Positions 29,393 to 37,866 are shown, numbered from the stretch's first letter. The stretch: DNA of 64,000 bases from Azospirillum ramasamyi (GCF_003233655.1 NZ_CP029831.1:189501-253500), one strand, 5' to 3'. The notes: generated by a model not told the origin, from the sequence alone. Program-made: numbers and translations.

Positions 29393-30145
29393 CTAGGGCG
29401 TGCTGTCCTCGACCACGCTGCTGACCACCGGACCGACGAAGGCATAGCCGACGCCGTGCACCGCCTGAACCGGTAGGGCGCAGCCGCTGCGCTCCTCCAC
29501 CTTGATGCGCAGGCGGCGGACCAGCGAATCGATGGAGCGGCTGTAGGGATCCCAGTCGCGGCCGGTCAGTGCGACGGAGATGTCCTGCCGTGTCACCGGC
29601 TCGCCCGGAACGGTGACCAGCAGGGAGAGGAACTTGTACTCGGTCGCGGTCAGCGGCACGGCGGCACCGGTCGGCGGCTGGATGCGCCATTCGATGTCGT
29701 CGAACACCCAGGCCTTGCGCGCGTCGCCCATGGCCGCCGGTGCGGCGGCCGGCGGCTCCGGCGCCGCCGGCGGGGTGGCGCCCCTCTGCATCCGGCGCAT
29801 CAGCGCCTTGACCTGCGCCTCGACTTCGCGGAAATCGACGGGCTTGACCAGATAGACGTCGGCGCCCAGCTCCAGCCCGATGACCCGGTCGATCAGGCTG
29901 GACCGCGCCGTCAGCATGATGATGGCGGCATGGGACGAGGCGCGGATGCGCCGCGCGACCGAGAAGCCATCCTCGTCGGGCAGGTTTACGTCGAGCACGA
30001 TGACGTCGGCCGGGCCGCTTTCCAGCAGCCGGTCCAGTTCCGCGCCCCGCGACGCGCCCCGCACCTCGAATCCACAACGATCGAGGTATTCGACGAGATC
30101 GTCACGAAGGTCGGCTTCGTCTTCGACCACAATGATCCGGGCCAC
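29393..30145 (-). CDS. OmpR/PhoB-family response regulator
   Basis: The 250-aa protein has a receiver domain (about residues 1-120) with IVVEDEADLRDDL, phospho-acceptor Asp in VIVLDVNLPDEDG, the Thr of MLTARS and Lys of LVKPVDF. A linker rich in Ala/Pro and a C-terminal winged-helix domain follow (TATEYKFLSLLV, RSIDSLVRRLRIKVE, AVHGVGYAFV). The frame opens at GTG 30166, but GTG 30145 (then ARIIVVEDE) fits the family start and leaves room for the promoter at 30181-30208. No histidine kinase gene is adjacent. The only one in the window is the soluble kinase at 34228, a possible but unproven partner. Confidence 0.92.
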   Translation of the reverse strand: MARIIVVEDEADLRDDLVEYLDRCGFEVRGASRGAELDRLLESGPADVIVLDVNLPDEDGFSVARRIRASSHAAIIMLTARSSLIDRVIGLELGADVYLVKPVDFREVEAQVKALMRRMQRGATPPAAPEPPAAAPAAMGDARKAWVFDDIEWRIQPPTGAAVPLTATEYKFLSLLVTVPGEPVTRQDISVALTGRDWDPYSRSIDSLVRRLRIKVEERSGCALPVQAVHGVGYAFVGPVVSSVVEDSTP

Positions 30146-30180
30146 GACGCCTATGCCCCCATTCACATTCGTATGAGGTT

Positions 30181-30216
30181 ATCTTAAACACCCAATCGGG
30201 TTACGCAAACCCAATC
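30181..30216 (-). promoter_or_regulatory. Putative promoter with a direct repeat upstream of the OmpR-type regulator
   Basis: Reading the minus strand, GATTGGGT occurs at 30216-30209 and again at 30197-30190, a 19-bp start-to-start spacing (about two helical turns). A sigma70-like pair, TTGCGT (30208-30203) and TAAGAT (30186-30181) with a 16-bp spacer, is interleaved with them. Direct repeats over the core promoter suggest autoregulation by the downstream OmpR-type protein. Confidence 0.45.
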
Positions 30217-30263
30217 AGCACGGTCGGACCAAACCGGGGCCGCGCAAGATCGGTTCCGCAACT

Positions 30264-31082
30264 TTACCTAAAGGACAGGTACTGGTCGCCCACGGTCGCG
30301 GAGTAGCGCGCCACCGCGGCCTTGTCGATGGCATCGATCCGGCCCTTCTCCTTCAACTCGGCAAAGCAGCGGTCGAAATCGCCGCGCAACGATTCGTCGC
30401 GGAACACCATGCTGTAGGGCGTCGGCGGGAAGATGGCGGTGAACTGCACCGGCTGGGCCGGGTCGAAGGGCAGGCCGCCGCCAGCCTTCACCTTGTCCTG
30501 GAGCTGGCGGTTGTATTCGGCGAAGATCAGCCCGTCGGCCAGGACCGCGTCGACCCGGCCGGCGAACAGCAGGTTGGAATGCACCAACTGGTCGGCGCGT
30601 TCACGGAAATCGCCGAAGCTCGGGATCGCCTCCCGCAATCCGGGCAGCACATCGGGCGCGCCGGAGAATGTGACCACCCGCTTGCCCGCCAGATCGGCCA
30701 GCGACGTTACCGCCAAGCCGCTGCTCTTCAGCACCGACGCGCCGTTCTGATACAGGATGTAGGGGGCGGAGCGCGCGCCCTGCATCTCCATGCCCGCCGG
30801 CACGGTGGTGACGGCGTCGGCCTGGGCGCCATCGCGGAATTCGTTCCAGTGACGGCCGAAGGGCACAACCTTGAAGCGCGCCTCATGCCCGCAGGCCGCC
30901 AGCGTCTCCGCGATGATGGAGGCCTCCCGCCCGGTGCCGTCGGCGGTCATCATCGGCGGCAGTTCCGGCGCCAGCACCGTCACCGGACGGGCCGCGGCGG
31001 GTGACGCCGCCATATGAAGGGCTGCGGCGAGCGTGGCGGAAAGGATCCCTGCGGCACCGAATGCACGAACACCGAACGCCAT
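30264..31082 (-). CDS. Periplasmic solute-binding protein, family 3-like
   Basis: The 272-aa protein has a signal peptide (AAGILSATLAAALHMAASPAAA) and then a type II periplasmic-binding fold. Visible landmarks are VLAPELPPMM, DAVTTVPAGME, LADLAGKRVVTFSG and VDAVLADGLIFAEYN near the hinge and second lobe. This resembles polar amino-acid or orphan PBPb proteins, but no ABC permease or ATPase gene is adjacent. It may be a sensing or scavenging protein rather than a transporter subunit. ATG 31080-31082 is preceded by ggagggcgagga, a strong ribosome-binding site, so it is preferred over the longer frame from 31109. The gene lies upstream of, and on the same strand as, the OmpR-type regulator. Confidence 0.82.
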   Translation of the reverse strand: MAFGVRAFGAAGILSATLAAALHMAASPAAARPVTVLAPELPPMMTADGTGREASIIAETLAACGHEARFKVVPFGRHWNEFRDGAQADAVTTVPAGMEMQGARSAPYILYQNGASVLKSSGLAVTSLADLAGKRVVTFSGAPDVLPGLREAIPSFGDFRERADQLVHSNLLFAGRVDAVLADGLIFAEYNRQLQDKVKAGGGLPFDPAQPVQFTAIFPPTPYSMVFRDESLRGDFDRCFAELKEKGRIDAIDKAAVARYSATVGDQYLSFR

Positions 31083-31552
31083 TCCTCGCCCTCCACGTTT
31101 GCGGTACACGCCGCGACCGCCCTACCGGGATGCGGCGGGCGGGAAGGTAGCATGGGCGACTGTGCGGCCGTCCACCGAAAACCCATTCCCTGCAATGGCT
31201 TCTCCCCACCCAGGCCACAATTCGGCCCATGTCCGTTACAGTTCGTCGCAATTGGACAAGATTGGTCGCCCCTAGTTACCGGACGTTCGCATTCTCTTGG
31301 GCTTTTCGACAATGTAGAAAGCCGTTGCCGAATGTTATTTCACGACTGGTTAAAACGATCGTGTTATGAATAGCTCATTCGCCGCATGCATCATGCCCGC
31401 CGGCCTTTATCGATGACTGTCGGCGCAGCGCAAGCGGGGGTTGATTTACTGATGGGCGTGGGACTACCGCAGCCCCGATCGACCGGATCGGGTCTGACTT
31501 GAAATCCGTCATGAACGAACACGCCCCGGTCGGCCGGGTCAGGAGGATGTGG
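31083..31552. promoter_or_regulatory. Divergent intergenic region between the solute-binding protein and the Sia operon
   Basis: About 470 bp with no convincing gene. It is A/T-richer near 31240-31380 (for example gcaattggacaagattgg and gttaaaacgatcgtgttatg), the likely promoter zone for the Sia operon. Open frames across it on either strand are short and lack protein character. I see no clear operator. Confidence 0.4.
31541..31546 (+). promoter_or_regulatory. Ribosome-binding site deciding the siaA-like start
   Basis: A perfect AGGAGG lies 6 nt before ATG 31553. The frame is open upstream to TTG 31499 with another ATG at 31511, but neither has a comparable site. This fixes 31553 as the most likely start. 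Confidence 0.7.
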
Positions 31553-33229
31553 ATGAGCGTCACGGGATGGGACGACACCGAATCCTACACGCTTCGCGGC
31601 ACCGGTCCCGGCGGCACGGACGAGGATGCGGTCACCGCGGGCGGATCGTCGCTGCTGACCCGCGTCATCCTGATGATCGTCGGCTGCACCCTGCTGGTCG
31701 GGCTGGTCGCCATGGGCGTTTCGTCCCTTCTGGTCGGCCGCCAGCAGCGTGAGGCGGTGACCCACCGCGCCATGCTGGTCGGCACGCTCCAGGCCTCGGC
31801 CATGGGGCAGGCGGTGTGGGAGTTCGATACCCGCGCGGTGGAGGGAATGATCCGCGGCCTGATGGCCGAGGATCCCGCGGTGCGAAGCGTCAAGGTCTGG
31901 GCGGCATCCGGCGGCCGCGGCAGCCATGGCGAGCCGCTGGTGGCTCTGGACCGTCCCGCCGGCCGGGCGGAGTTGACCACCGTCGAACGGCAGATCGCGA
32001 TTTCCGGCAGCGACGGCGAACGCAACATGGTCGGCCTGCTGCGCCTGACCTACTCGCTGGAAGAGGCGGAAAGCGCCACCATGACGGCGCTGGCCCCGAT
32101 GGCCGGACTGGTCTTCTTCTCGCTGCTGGCCGTCATCGGCATGATCAGCATCCTGCTGAACCGGCTGGTCCTGGCGCCGCTCGCCCGGCTGACCCGTTCG
32201 GCCGGCGCCATCGCGGCCGGCGACTACCGGGTGCGGCTGCGCAACCGCCGCGCCGACGAGATCGGACAGCTGACCGTCGCCTTCAACCACATGGCGGAGA
32301 CCGTCCACGACTACACCGAGCGGCTGGAACAGCGCGTCGCCGAACGGACGGAGGAGCTGCGCCAGTCCAACGAACAGCTGGCCGTGGTCAACCGTCAGGT
32401 CATGGACAGCATCCAGTACGCCAGCCTGCTGCAGTCCGCCATCCTGCCGGACGAGCGCGAGATGGCGCGGCGGCTGGACGGTGTCTGCGTGCTGTGGCGG
32501 CCGCGCGACGTGGTGGGCGGCGATTTCCACATCTTCCGCGAACTGGAGGACGGCCGCTTCCTGATCGGTGTCGCCGACTGCTCCGGCCACGGCGTGCCCG
32601 GCGCCTTCATGACGATGACGGTTTCGGCCATCCTCGACCATGTGCTGTCCGACATGCCCGACAGCGACCCCGCGGCGATCCTGGGGCGGCTGAACCGCAT
32701 GGTGCGCGCTGCGCTGGCCCGCGGGCGGGACAACCCGCGCTTCGACAACGGTCTGGACATCGGGCTGTGCCTGGTACGGCCGGACCGGGGCGACCTGCTG
32801 TTCGCCGGCGGCCGGATCGGGCTGCACATCGTCGACGCCCAGGACGGCGCCGCATCGGTCAACGAGGTGAAGGGCGACGCCCAAAGCCTGGGCTACCGCC
32901 GGTCGGACATCGGCCACCGCTTCACCACCCACCGGGTGGAACTGGCACCGGGGCGCAGCTTCTACCTGACCACCGACGGATTCCTCGACCAGGCCGGCGG
33001 CGCCCGCGGTTTCGGCTTCGGCAACCGGCGCTTCAACGCCATGCTGCTGGAGCACGACGGCATTCCCATGGCAGACCGCAAGGCCGCCTTCGCGCAGGCT
33101 CTGGCCGACCACCAGGGCGACCGCGCCCAGCGCGACGACATCACGCTGATCGGCTTCTCGCTGTCTCCGGCACCGGCCGCAGCGGTTTCCGAGGCCGCCG
33201 GCCCCTCCTCCCACTTCATCCACCCGTAA
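31553..33229 (+). CDS. siaA: SiaA-like PP2C phosphatase with membrane sensor and HAMP domain
   Basis: The 558-aa protein has a membrane segment (LLTRVILMIVGCTLLVGLVAM), a periplasmic sensor of about 120 residues, a second membrane segment (LVFFSLLAVIGMISILL), a HAMP domain (LAPLARLTRSAGAIAAGDY) and a coiled coil. The C-terminal SpoIIE-type PP2C phosphatase has metal-binding residues in VVGGDFHIF, ADCSGHGVPGAFM and RDDITLIGF. In Pseudomonas aeruginosa SiaA dephosphorylates SiaC and so activates the cyclase SiaD. The downstream genes here match siaB, siaC and siaD, supporting the assignment. The external signal is unknown. Start chosen at the AGGAGG-preceded ATG. Confidence 0.88.
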   Translation: MSVTGWDDTESYTLRGTGPGGTDEDAVTAGGSSLLTRVILMIVGCTLLVGLVAMGVSSLLVGRQQREAVTHRAMLVGTLQASAMGQAVWEFDTRAVEGMIRGLMAEDPAVRSVKVWAASGGRGSHGEPLVALDRPAGRAELTTVERQIAISGSDGERNMVGLLRLTYSLEEAESATMTALAPMAGLVFFSLLAVIGMISILLNRLVLAPLARLTRSAGAIAAGDYRVRLRNRRADEIGQLTVAFNHMAETVHDYTERLEQRVAERTEELRQSNEQLAVVNRQVMDSIQYASLLQSAILPDEREMARRLDGVCVLWRPRDVVGGDFHIFRELEDGRFLIGVADCSGHGVPGAFMTMTVSAILDHVLSDMPDSDPAAILGRLNRMVRAALARGRDNPRFDNGLDIGLCLVRPDRGDLLFAGGRIGLHIVDAQDGAASVNEVKGDAQSLGYRRSDIGHRFTTHRVELAPGRSFYLTTDGFLDQAGGARGFGFGNRRFNAMLLEHDGIPMADRKAAFAQALADHQGDRAQRDDITLIGFSLSPAPAAAVSEAAGPSSHFIHP

Positions 33230-33248
33230 GGCAGGTCGTCAGGCTACG

Positions 33249-33794
33249 ATGAAAGGCAACGAACTCTTCAACCTTCAGGAACTGCTGTCGCGCCAGAAGC
33301 TGCTGATCTGCTTCAGCGGCCCCTTCAGCCACAGCGTCATCGAAGAGCTGGGCAAGGCGGTCCGCAACCACCTGGAAAACGAGCAGATCGAGAAATCGGC
33401 GATCATGGACGTCTTCTCCGTCTATGTGGAGCAGGCGCAGAATGTCCGCAACTATGCCGCGTCCCGTGATGCGCTGGGCCGACCGGTCCCCGCCAACACC
33501 GGCATTGTCGTGATCGGCAAGGAGGGCGAGCATTACGTCGTCAGTTCCGGCAATCTGGTCGAGGCGGAGGACGTTCCCGGCCTGTCGGCGACGCTGGAGA
33601 AACTGCGCGGCCTGGACAAGGCGGGGCTCAAGGCCGCCTACAAGGAACAGTCGCGCAAGCCGCGCGAAGCGGGCGCCAGCGGCGCCGGCCTTGGCCTGAT
33701 CGACATGGCGCGCAAGGCCACCCGGCCGCTTGAGTATTCTCTGCGCGCGGTGGACGAGCGCTATTTCTTCTTCAGCCTTGAAGTCCAGCTATAA
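33249..33794 (+). CDS. siaB: SiaB-family protein kinase (DUF6272)
   Basis: The 181-aa protein begins 19 nt after siaA. It has the features of the SiaB family: FSGPFSHSVIEELG near the N-terminus, FSVYVEQAQNVRNYA, YVVSSGNLVE, and the glycine-rich GAGLGLIDMARKA near residue 140, a GHKL-like ATP-binding element. The C-terminus ends YFFFSLEVQL. SiaB in Pseudomonas phosphorylates SiaC on a Thr and so opposes SiaA. I see no membrane segment, so it should be cytosolic. Confidence 0.88.
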   Translation: MKGNELFNLQELLSRQKLLICFSGPFSHSVIEELGKAVRNHLENEQIEKSAIMDVFSVYVEQAQNVRNYAASRDALGRPVPANTGIVVIGKEGEHYVVSSGNLVEAEDVPGLSATLEKLRGLDKAGLKAAYKEQSRKPREAGASGAGLGLIDMARKATRPLEYSLRAVDERYFFFSLEVQL

Positions 33795-33814
33795 GAAATC
33801 ACGGAACACGCATA

Positions 33815-34189
33815 ATGGACAGTTTGCGGATCGAGGCAACCTCCTGCTCGCCCCTGATCGATTTCGATCCGGCGGCGGGCCTCCTGCGCATCGAGGGGGA
33901 GTCCTACCCGGAGAACTCCTTCGATTTCTATGCGCCGGTGTTCAGCTGGCTGGAGGAGTACTTGAAGGAACCTGCCCCGGCGGTGGTGCTCGACATCGGG
34001 CTCAGCTATCTGAACACCAGCAGCATCAAATGCATGATCGACGTGCTGGAGATGCTGGACGTCGCCCATCAGAAGGGTCAGGCCGTGTCGGTGCGCTGGC
34101 ATTACGACAGCGACAACGACCGCGCTCTCGACATGGCGGAGGAGTTCGCGGAAGACGTCTCCCTGCCCTTCGAGATCTGCGCCCATTGA
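33815..34189 (+). CDS. siaC: SiaC-family regulatory phosphoprotein (DUF1987)
   Basis: The 124-aa protein has the SiaC landmarks GESYPENSFDFYAPVFSWL and LSYLNTSSIKCM. Thr in LNTSS falls at residue 68, the number reported for the phosphorylated Thr of P. aeruginosa SiaC. Unphosphorylated SiaC binds and stimulates the cyclase SiaD; phosphorylation by SiaB prevents this. It is 20 nt downstream of siaB and is followed by two genes whose products share the likely SiaC-docking N-terminus. Confidence 0.9.
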   Translation: MDSLRIEATSCSPLIDFDPAAGLLRIEGESYPENSFDFYAPVFSWLEEYLKEPAPAVVLDIGLSYLNTSSIKCMIDVLEMLDVAHQKGQAVSVRWHYDSDNDRALDMAEEFAEDVSLPFEICAH

Positions 34190-34227
34190 TGACCCGTCAT
34201 TCAGACGAGATGAACTGAGCACCAGAG

Positions 34228-35163
34228 ATGACGATGCGGTCGCAGGAACAGGAGCTTCGTCAGTGGATCGAGCGGCTGGCCCAGGATCCGGCCAATGCCG
34301 ACAATCCTCTGCTGCCGGAATTCCAGAAGCTGGCGGAACGGCACGGCAAGCTGCTGCAACAGTTCCGCAAGATCGCCAAGATCAGCGACCGCCTGCAGAC
34401 GGAGACCAAGGACATGGCGCGCCAGCAGCGCCAGTTCGTTCTGATGGTCAGCCACGAGTTCCGCACGCCCCTGGCGATCATCGACAGCGCCTCGCAGTTG
34501 CTGGAAATGGAGCCGAAGCTGCCGGTCTCGGCCATGCCGCGGGTGGGAAAGATCCGCAACGCGGTGCAGCGGATGCTTCACCTGATCGAACGCTGCCTGA
34601 CCGATGAACGTCTGGGAACCGCCGCCGCCCGGCCGATGTCCTTCGACCTCGCCGCCATGCTGACGGGGCTGGTCGGGGACATGGGGGCGTCGCCGGCCCG
34701 CCACAGGTTCGAATTGCACGGTGTCGATCGCCCGGTGCCAATTCCCGGCGACCGCGACCTTTTGGCCGTTGTGTTTTCCAACCTGCTGGAAAACGCTGTG
34801 AAATACTCGCCGAACGGCGGGACGATCCGCCTCGACCTCTCCACTGGCGAGGGGCAGGTGACGGTGCGGGTCGCGGACGAGGGGATCGGTGTCAATGCGG
34901 CCGACTCCACGCGGCTGTTCGACAAGTATTTCCGGGCGTCCAACGCCGCGGGCACCACCGGAGCCGGTCTGGGTCTCCACCTCGCCCGCTGTATCGTCGA
35001 CACCCATGGCGGCGGGATCGCGGTGGCGAGCCAGCCGGGCCAAGGCGCCGCCTTCACGGTCCGCCTGCCGCTCGCCCGCGCCGCTCCCGCTCAGCCGGCG
35101 TCAGCCGTGGCTGCGACGGAAACGCCGGTGCTGGTGCCGTCCCTGACGGAACCGGCCTCATGA
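34228..35163 (+). CDS. Soluble sensor histidine kinase with a SiaD-like N-terminal module
   Basis: The 311-aa protein has no membrane segment. Residues ~4-62 (SQEQELRQWIERLAQD ... KIAKISDRLQTETKDM) closely match the N-terminus of the GGDEF protein encoded next (QEQKLRDWIARLAEN ... KIAKISDRMQTDTRQM). A canonical kinase core follows: H-box VSHEFRTPLA, N-box FSNLLENAVKYSPNGG, G1 DEGIGV, F-box LFDKYF and G2 GAGLGLHLARCIV. It is inside the Sia operon, between siaC and the siaD-like gene. No receiver domain is fused and no response regulator gene is in the operon. Inference: SiaC or its phosphorylation state may set kinase activity as it does for SiaD. Confidence 0.9.
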   Translation: MTMRSQEQELRQWIERLAQDPANADNPLLPEFQKLAERHGKLLQQFRKIAKISDRLQTETKDMARQQRQFVLMVSHEFRTPLAIIDSASQLLEMEPKLPVSAMPRVGKIRNAVQRMLHLIERCLTDERLGTAAARPMSFDLAAMLTGLVGDMGASPARHRFELHGVDRPVPIPGDRDLLAVVFSNLLENAVKYSPNGGTIRLDLSTGEGQVTVRVADEGIGVNAADSTRLFDKYFRASNAAGTTGAGLGLHLARCIVDTHGGGIAVASQPGQGAAFTVRLPLARAAPAQPASAVAATETPVLVPSLTEPAS

Positions 35164-35240
35164 GCCGCGGGGCGGTATCCGGTGACGCAAGGGCAACGGG
35201 CCTGCCCAGAAGATGGGCGCTGCGGCGGGGAACGGTGGGA

Positions 35241-35942
35241 ATGATGCTGCAGGAACAGAAACTCCGGGACTGGATCGCCCGCCTCGCCGAAAACGAGGAC
35301 TACGCAGCCCACCCGCTGATGACCGAATTCCGCGCCCTGGCCGACGAACACCTGAAGCTGATGCGCCAGTTGACGAAGATCGCCAAGATCAGCGACCGCA
35401 TGCAAACCGACACGCGGCAGATGGCCCAGGCGCTGCATGCGGCCTCGCAGACCGATCCGCTGACCGAACTGCCCAACCGCCGCCAAATGGTCGACCGCCT
35501 GGAAGCCGAGCTGTGCCGCCTCGGCCGGAACGGTGGCGGTAGCGGCAGCTTCGCCCTAATCATGCTGGACATCGACCATTTCAAGGAGGTCAACGACGCC
35601 TTCGGCCATGCCGCCGGCGATCACGTTCTGGTGGAAGCCGCCGGCCTGTTCCGCCGCAATCTGCGTGGGCAGGATCTGTGCGCCCGCTGGGGCGGCGAGG
35701 AGTTCCTGATCCTTCTGCCGGAAACGGATCAGCTCCAGGCGGAAGCGGTGGCGGAAAAGCTGCGCGGGCTGATCGCCCACCATTCCATCACCCACCAGGG
35801 GCGCAGCATCGCCATCACGCTGAGCCTGGGGGTCGCCGCCTACCGCCCCGGGCGGACCGCAGACGACTGCATCCAGGCCGCGGACGATGCGCTCTATATC
35901 GCCAAGCGCGCGGGACGGAACAGGTGGGCTGCGGCGGCGTAA
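35241..35942 (+). CDS. siaD: SiaD-like diguanylate cyclase (GGDEF)
   Basis: The 233-aa protein has an N-terminal stalk (QEQKLRDWIARLAEN, about residues 3-60), homologous to the region of SiaD that binds SiaC. A GGDEF domain follows with TDPLTELPNRRQM, IDHFKEVNDAFGH and the active site RWGGEEF. An RxxD inhibitory site (RGQD) lies five residues before GGEEF, so product feedback is likely. It should make c-di-GMP when SiaC is dephosphorylated. A longer frame opens at ATG 35160, overlapping the kinase stop as ATGA, but its extra 27 residues look non-conserved. ATG 35241 aligns with the start of the kinase gene's homologous N-terminus. Translational coupling through 35160 remains possible. Confidence 0.9.
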   Translation: MMLQEQKLRDWIARLAENEDYAAHPLMTEFRALADEHLKLMRQLTKIAKISDRMQTDTRQMAQALHAASQTDPLTELPNRRQMVDRLEAELCRLGRNGGGSGSFALIMLDIDHFKEVNDAFGHAAGDHVLVEAAGLFRRNLRGQDLCARWGGEEFLILLPETDQLQAEAVAEKLRGLIAHHSITHQGRSIAITLSLGVAAYRPGRTADDCIQAADDALYIAKRAGRNRWAAAA

Positions 35943-35964
35943 GCCATCGCGATGCCGTCCTTTC

Positions 35965-37866
35965 TCAATCCGCATCGACCTGCGGCTCGGCGGCGGCCGG
36001 TGCCGTAACGCCGATCTGCAACTCCTCCAGCTTCGCCAGGGCGCCGGCCATCCCGGTGGCGACCATGTTGGCATCGGTCTCCGCGCCGGCGCGCTTGGGG
36101 ACTTCGGCTTCGGGGTGTGCGCTCCATAGGCAAAGCAGGATCGGCACGTTGGGACCGAAATGCAGGCGCAGCCGGTGCAGCAGCCGGCGCGAACTGCCGA
36201 GCGACGAGGGGTTGAGGGAGGACAGAACCACCGCGTCGATGCCCGCCGTGCCCAGGCTGGCGACGGCGCGGGCGGACACCTTCTCGGCCGGGATCACGTC
36301 GCTGCGGACGCCGCGGCCGGTCAGCAGATAGGCGAGCAGCCCGGCCGCCGCCTCGTCCAGGGTGTTGCGGGCGCCGATGCAGAGCACGCGCGGCGCATCC
36401 TCCGGCAGGGTGCCGGATTCCGACAGTTCGTCGAGCAGGCTCGCCATCCCGTCCGCCACCGCCTGACGGCCCTCCGGATTCAGGGTGCCGCGCTGGCGCT
36501 CCTGCTCGGCCAGCGACAGGGCGGGCAGCAGCAAGTCGTCCGCCATCTGCACCGGGGTGCCCTTGCCGAGCCTTTCCTCCGCGATCTCGGTCGCCTCGAC
36601 GGGATCGCGGGCCAGCAGGCGCTGATAGACCTTCGCCTCGTCGGGCAGGACGGGGCGGTCGCCCAGCATCACCTCCAGGAAATGCAGCTGCGGCACATGG
36701 CGGCCCAGCACCACGAGGCAGACGGTCAGGGGGGTGGCCAGCAGCAGGCCGATCGGCCCCCACAAGGTCGTCCACACCACCGCCGCGACGATGATGGCGA
36801 GGGAGGACAGGCCGGTCGCCGTCCCGTAGAGCCAGGGCTCCACCACATTGTTGGAAAACAGCTCCACCGCCACGAACAATGCGATGCACAGCAGCGGCAG
36901 GGTCCAACCGGTGTCGACCGCGAAGGACAGCAGAATGGGAAAGGCCGAGGCGATCACCGGCCCCAGGAAGGGGATGAAGCGCAAAACCGTGGCCAACAAC
37001 CCCCACAGCAGCGGATTCGGCACGCCGAGCAGCCACAGGCCGACGCCGATCGGAATGCCGTAGGTGACATTGACCACCACCTGCATCAACAGGTAGCGGC
37101 TGACCCGCTCGCCCGCATCGTTCATCGCCTCCGTCGTCCGGCTGAGGTCGCCGGACCCGACAAGCCGGATCATGCGGTCGCGCAGATCCTCGCGCTGCAA
37201 CAGCATGAAGATGGTGAAGACCAGCACCATGCCGGCCGTGGCGATCGGCGTCATCGCCGGGCCTAGGACCCGTTGGACGAGGTCGAAGACACCCGCGTCG
37301 GGCTGGTCGAGGCGGACCGGAACCGGTTCCCGGCGCTGCTGACCGGCGGTCGTGCCGGAGGGCTGCGCGGTCGGAGCCGCACTGGCCGCGGGCGGCGCCG
37401 GCTGGCCGCCGCCGGTCGCCTTCTCCAACTCCTGCTGCAGGTCGCGGAAGGCTTCGGTCGCCTGCTTCAGCGGGCCGTGGTCCTCGGCCGTGGAGGTCGC
37501 GGTGCGCAGGGCCTCGATCTTGGTGTGGATATTGCGTTGGTAGGTCGGCAGATTCTCCGCCAGATCACCAAGCTGGCTGCCCACCACCGCACCGAAGCCG
37601 ATGATGGCCATGAACACCAGGACCACCACCGCCAGCACCGACGGCACCCGGCCCAGGCGCCAGCGCTCCAGCCGGCTTACGATCGGCGTCAGCACGAAGC
37701 CGAGCAGAACCGCCAGCGCGATCGGCATCAGGATGTCCGCCGCCAGATAAAGCGTAACCACGATCAGCGTGATGATCAGCAGGATCGTCTGGGTCGAGGC
37801 GGGCGGAGCGGCCTTTGTCACCGCGATAGGGCGTGCCTTCAGCCGGCGGGCGGTGTCCTCGGCCAT
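35965..37866 (-). CDS. AI-2E/PerM-family membrane protein with C-terminal Rossmann-like extension
   Basis: The 633-aa protein has an AI-2E transporter-type core of about eight membrane segments (TILLIITLIVVTLYLAADI near residue 30, GIPIGVGLWLLG, LLWGLLATVLRFIPFLGPVI and LWGPIGLLLATPLTV). A Gln/Ala/Pro-rich soluble insert lies at about 130-200. After residue ~400 a soluble C-terminal part follows. It includes VLCIGARNTLDEAAAG and IDAVVLSSLNPSSLG, resembling a B12-binding-like or Rossmann fold. Normal family members are about 350-380 aa, so this is a long form. The family also covers efflux and Na+/H+ antiport roles; the substrate is unknown. ATG 37864-37866 is preferred over 37906-37908. It converges on siaD. 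Confidence 0.85.
   Translation of the reverse strand: MAEDTARRLKARPIAVTKAAPPASTQTILLIITLIVVTLYLAADILMPIALAVLLGFVLTPIVSRLERWRLGRVPSVLAVVVLVFMAIIGFGAVVGSQLGDLAENLPTYQRNIHTKIEALRTATSTAEDHGPLKQATEAFRDLQQELEKATGGGQPAPPAASAAPTAQPSGTTAGQQRREPVPVRLDQPDAGVFDLVQRVLGPAMTPIATAGMVLVFTIFMLLQREDLRDRMIRLVGSGDLSRTTEAMNDAGERVSRYLLMQVVVNVTYGIPIGVGLWLLGVPNPLLWGLLATVLRFIPFLGPVIASAFPILLSFAVDTGWTLPLLCIALFVAVELFSNNVVEPWLYGTATGLSSLAIIVAAVVWTTLWGPIGLLLATPLTVCLVVLGRHVPQLHFLEVMLGDRPVLPDEAKVYQRLLARDPVEATEIAEERLGKGTPVQMADDLLLPALSLAEQERQRGTLNPEGRQAVADGMASLLDELSESGTLPEDAPRVLCIGARNTLDEAAAGLLAYLLTGRGVRSDVIPAEKVSARAVASLGTAGIDAVVLSSLNPSSLGSSRRLLHRLRLHFGPNVPILLCLWSAHPEAEVPKRAGAETDANMVATGMAGALAKLEELQIGVTAPAAAEPQVDAD

Noticed and set aside
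27241..29424. 727-codon plus-strand open frame over polA
   Set aside because: It is antisense to DNA polymerase I, with no domain features.
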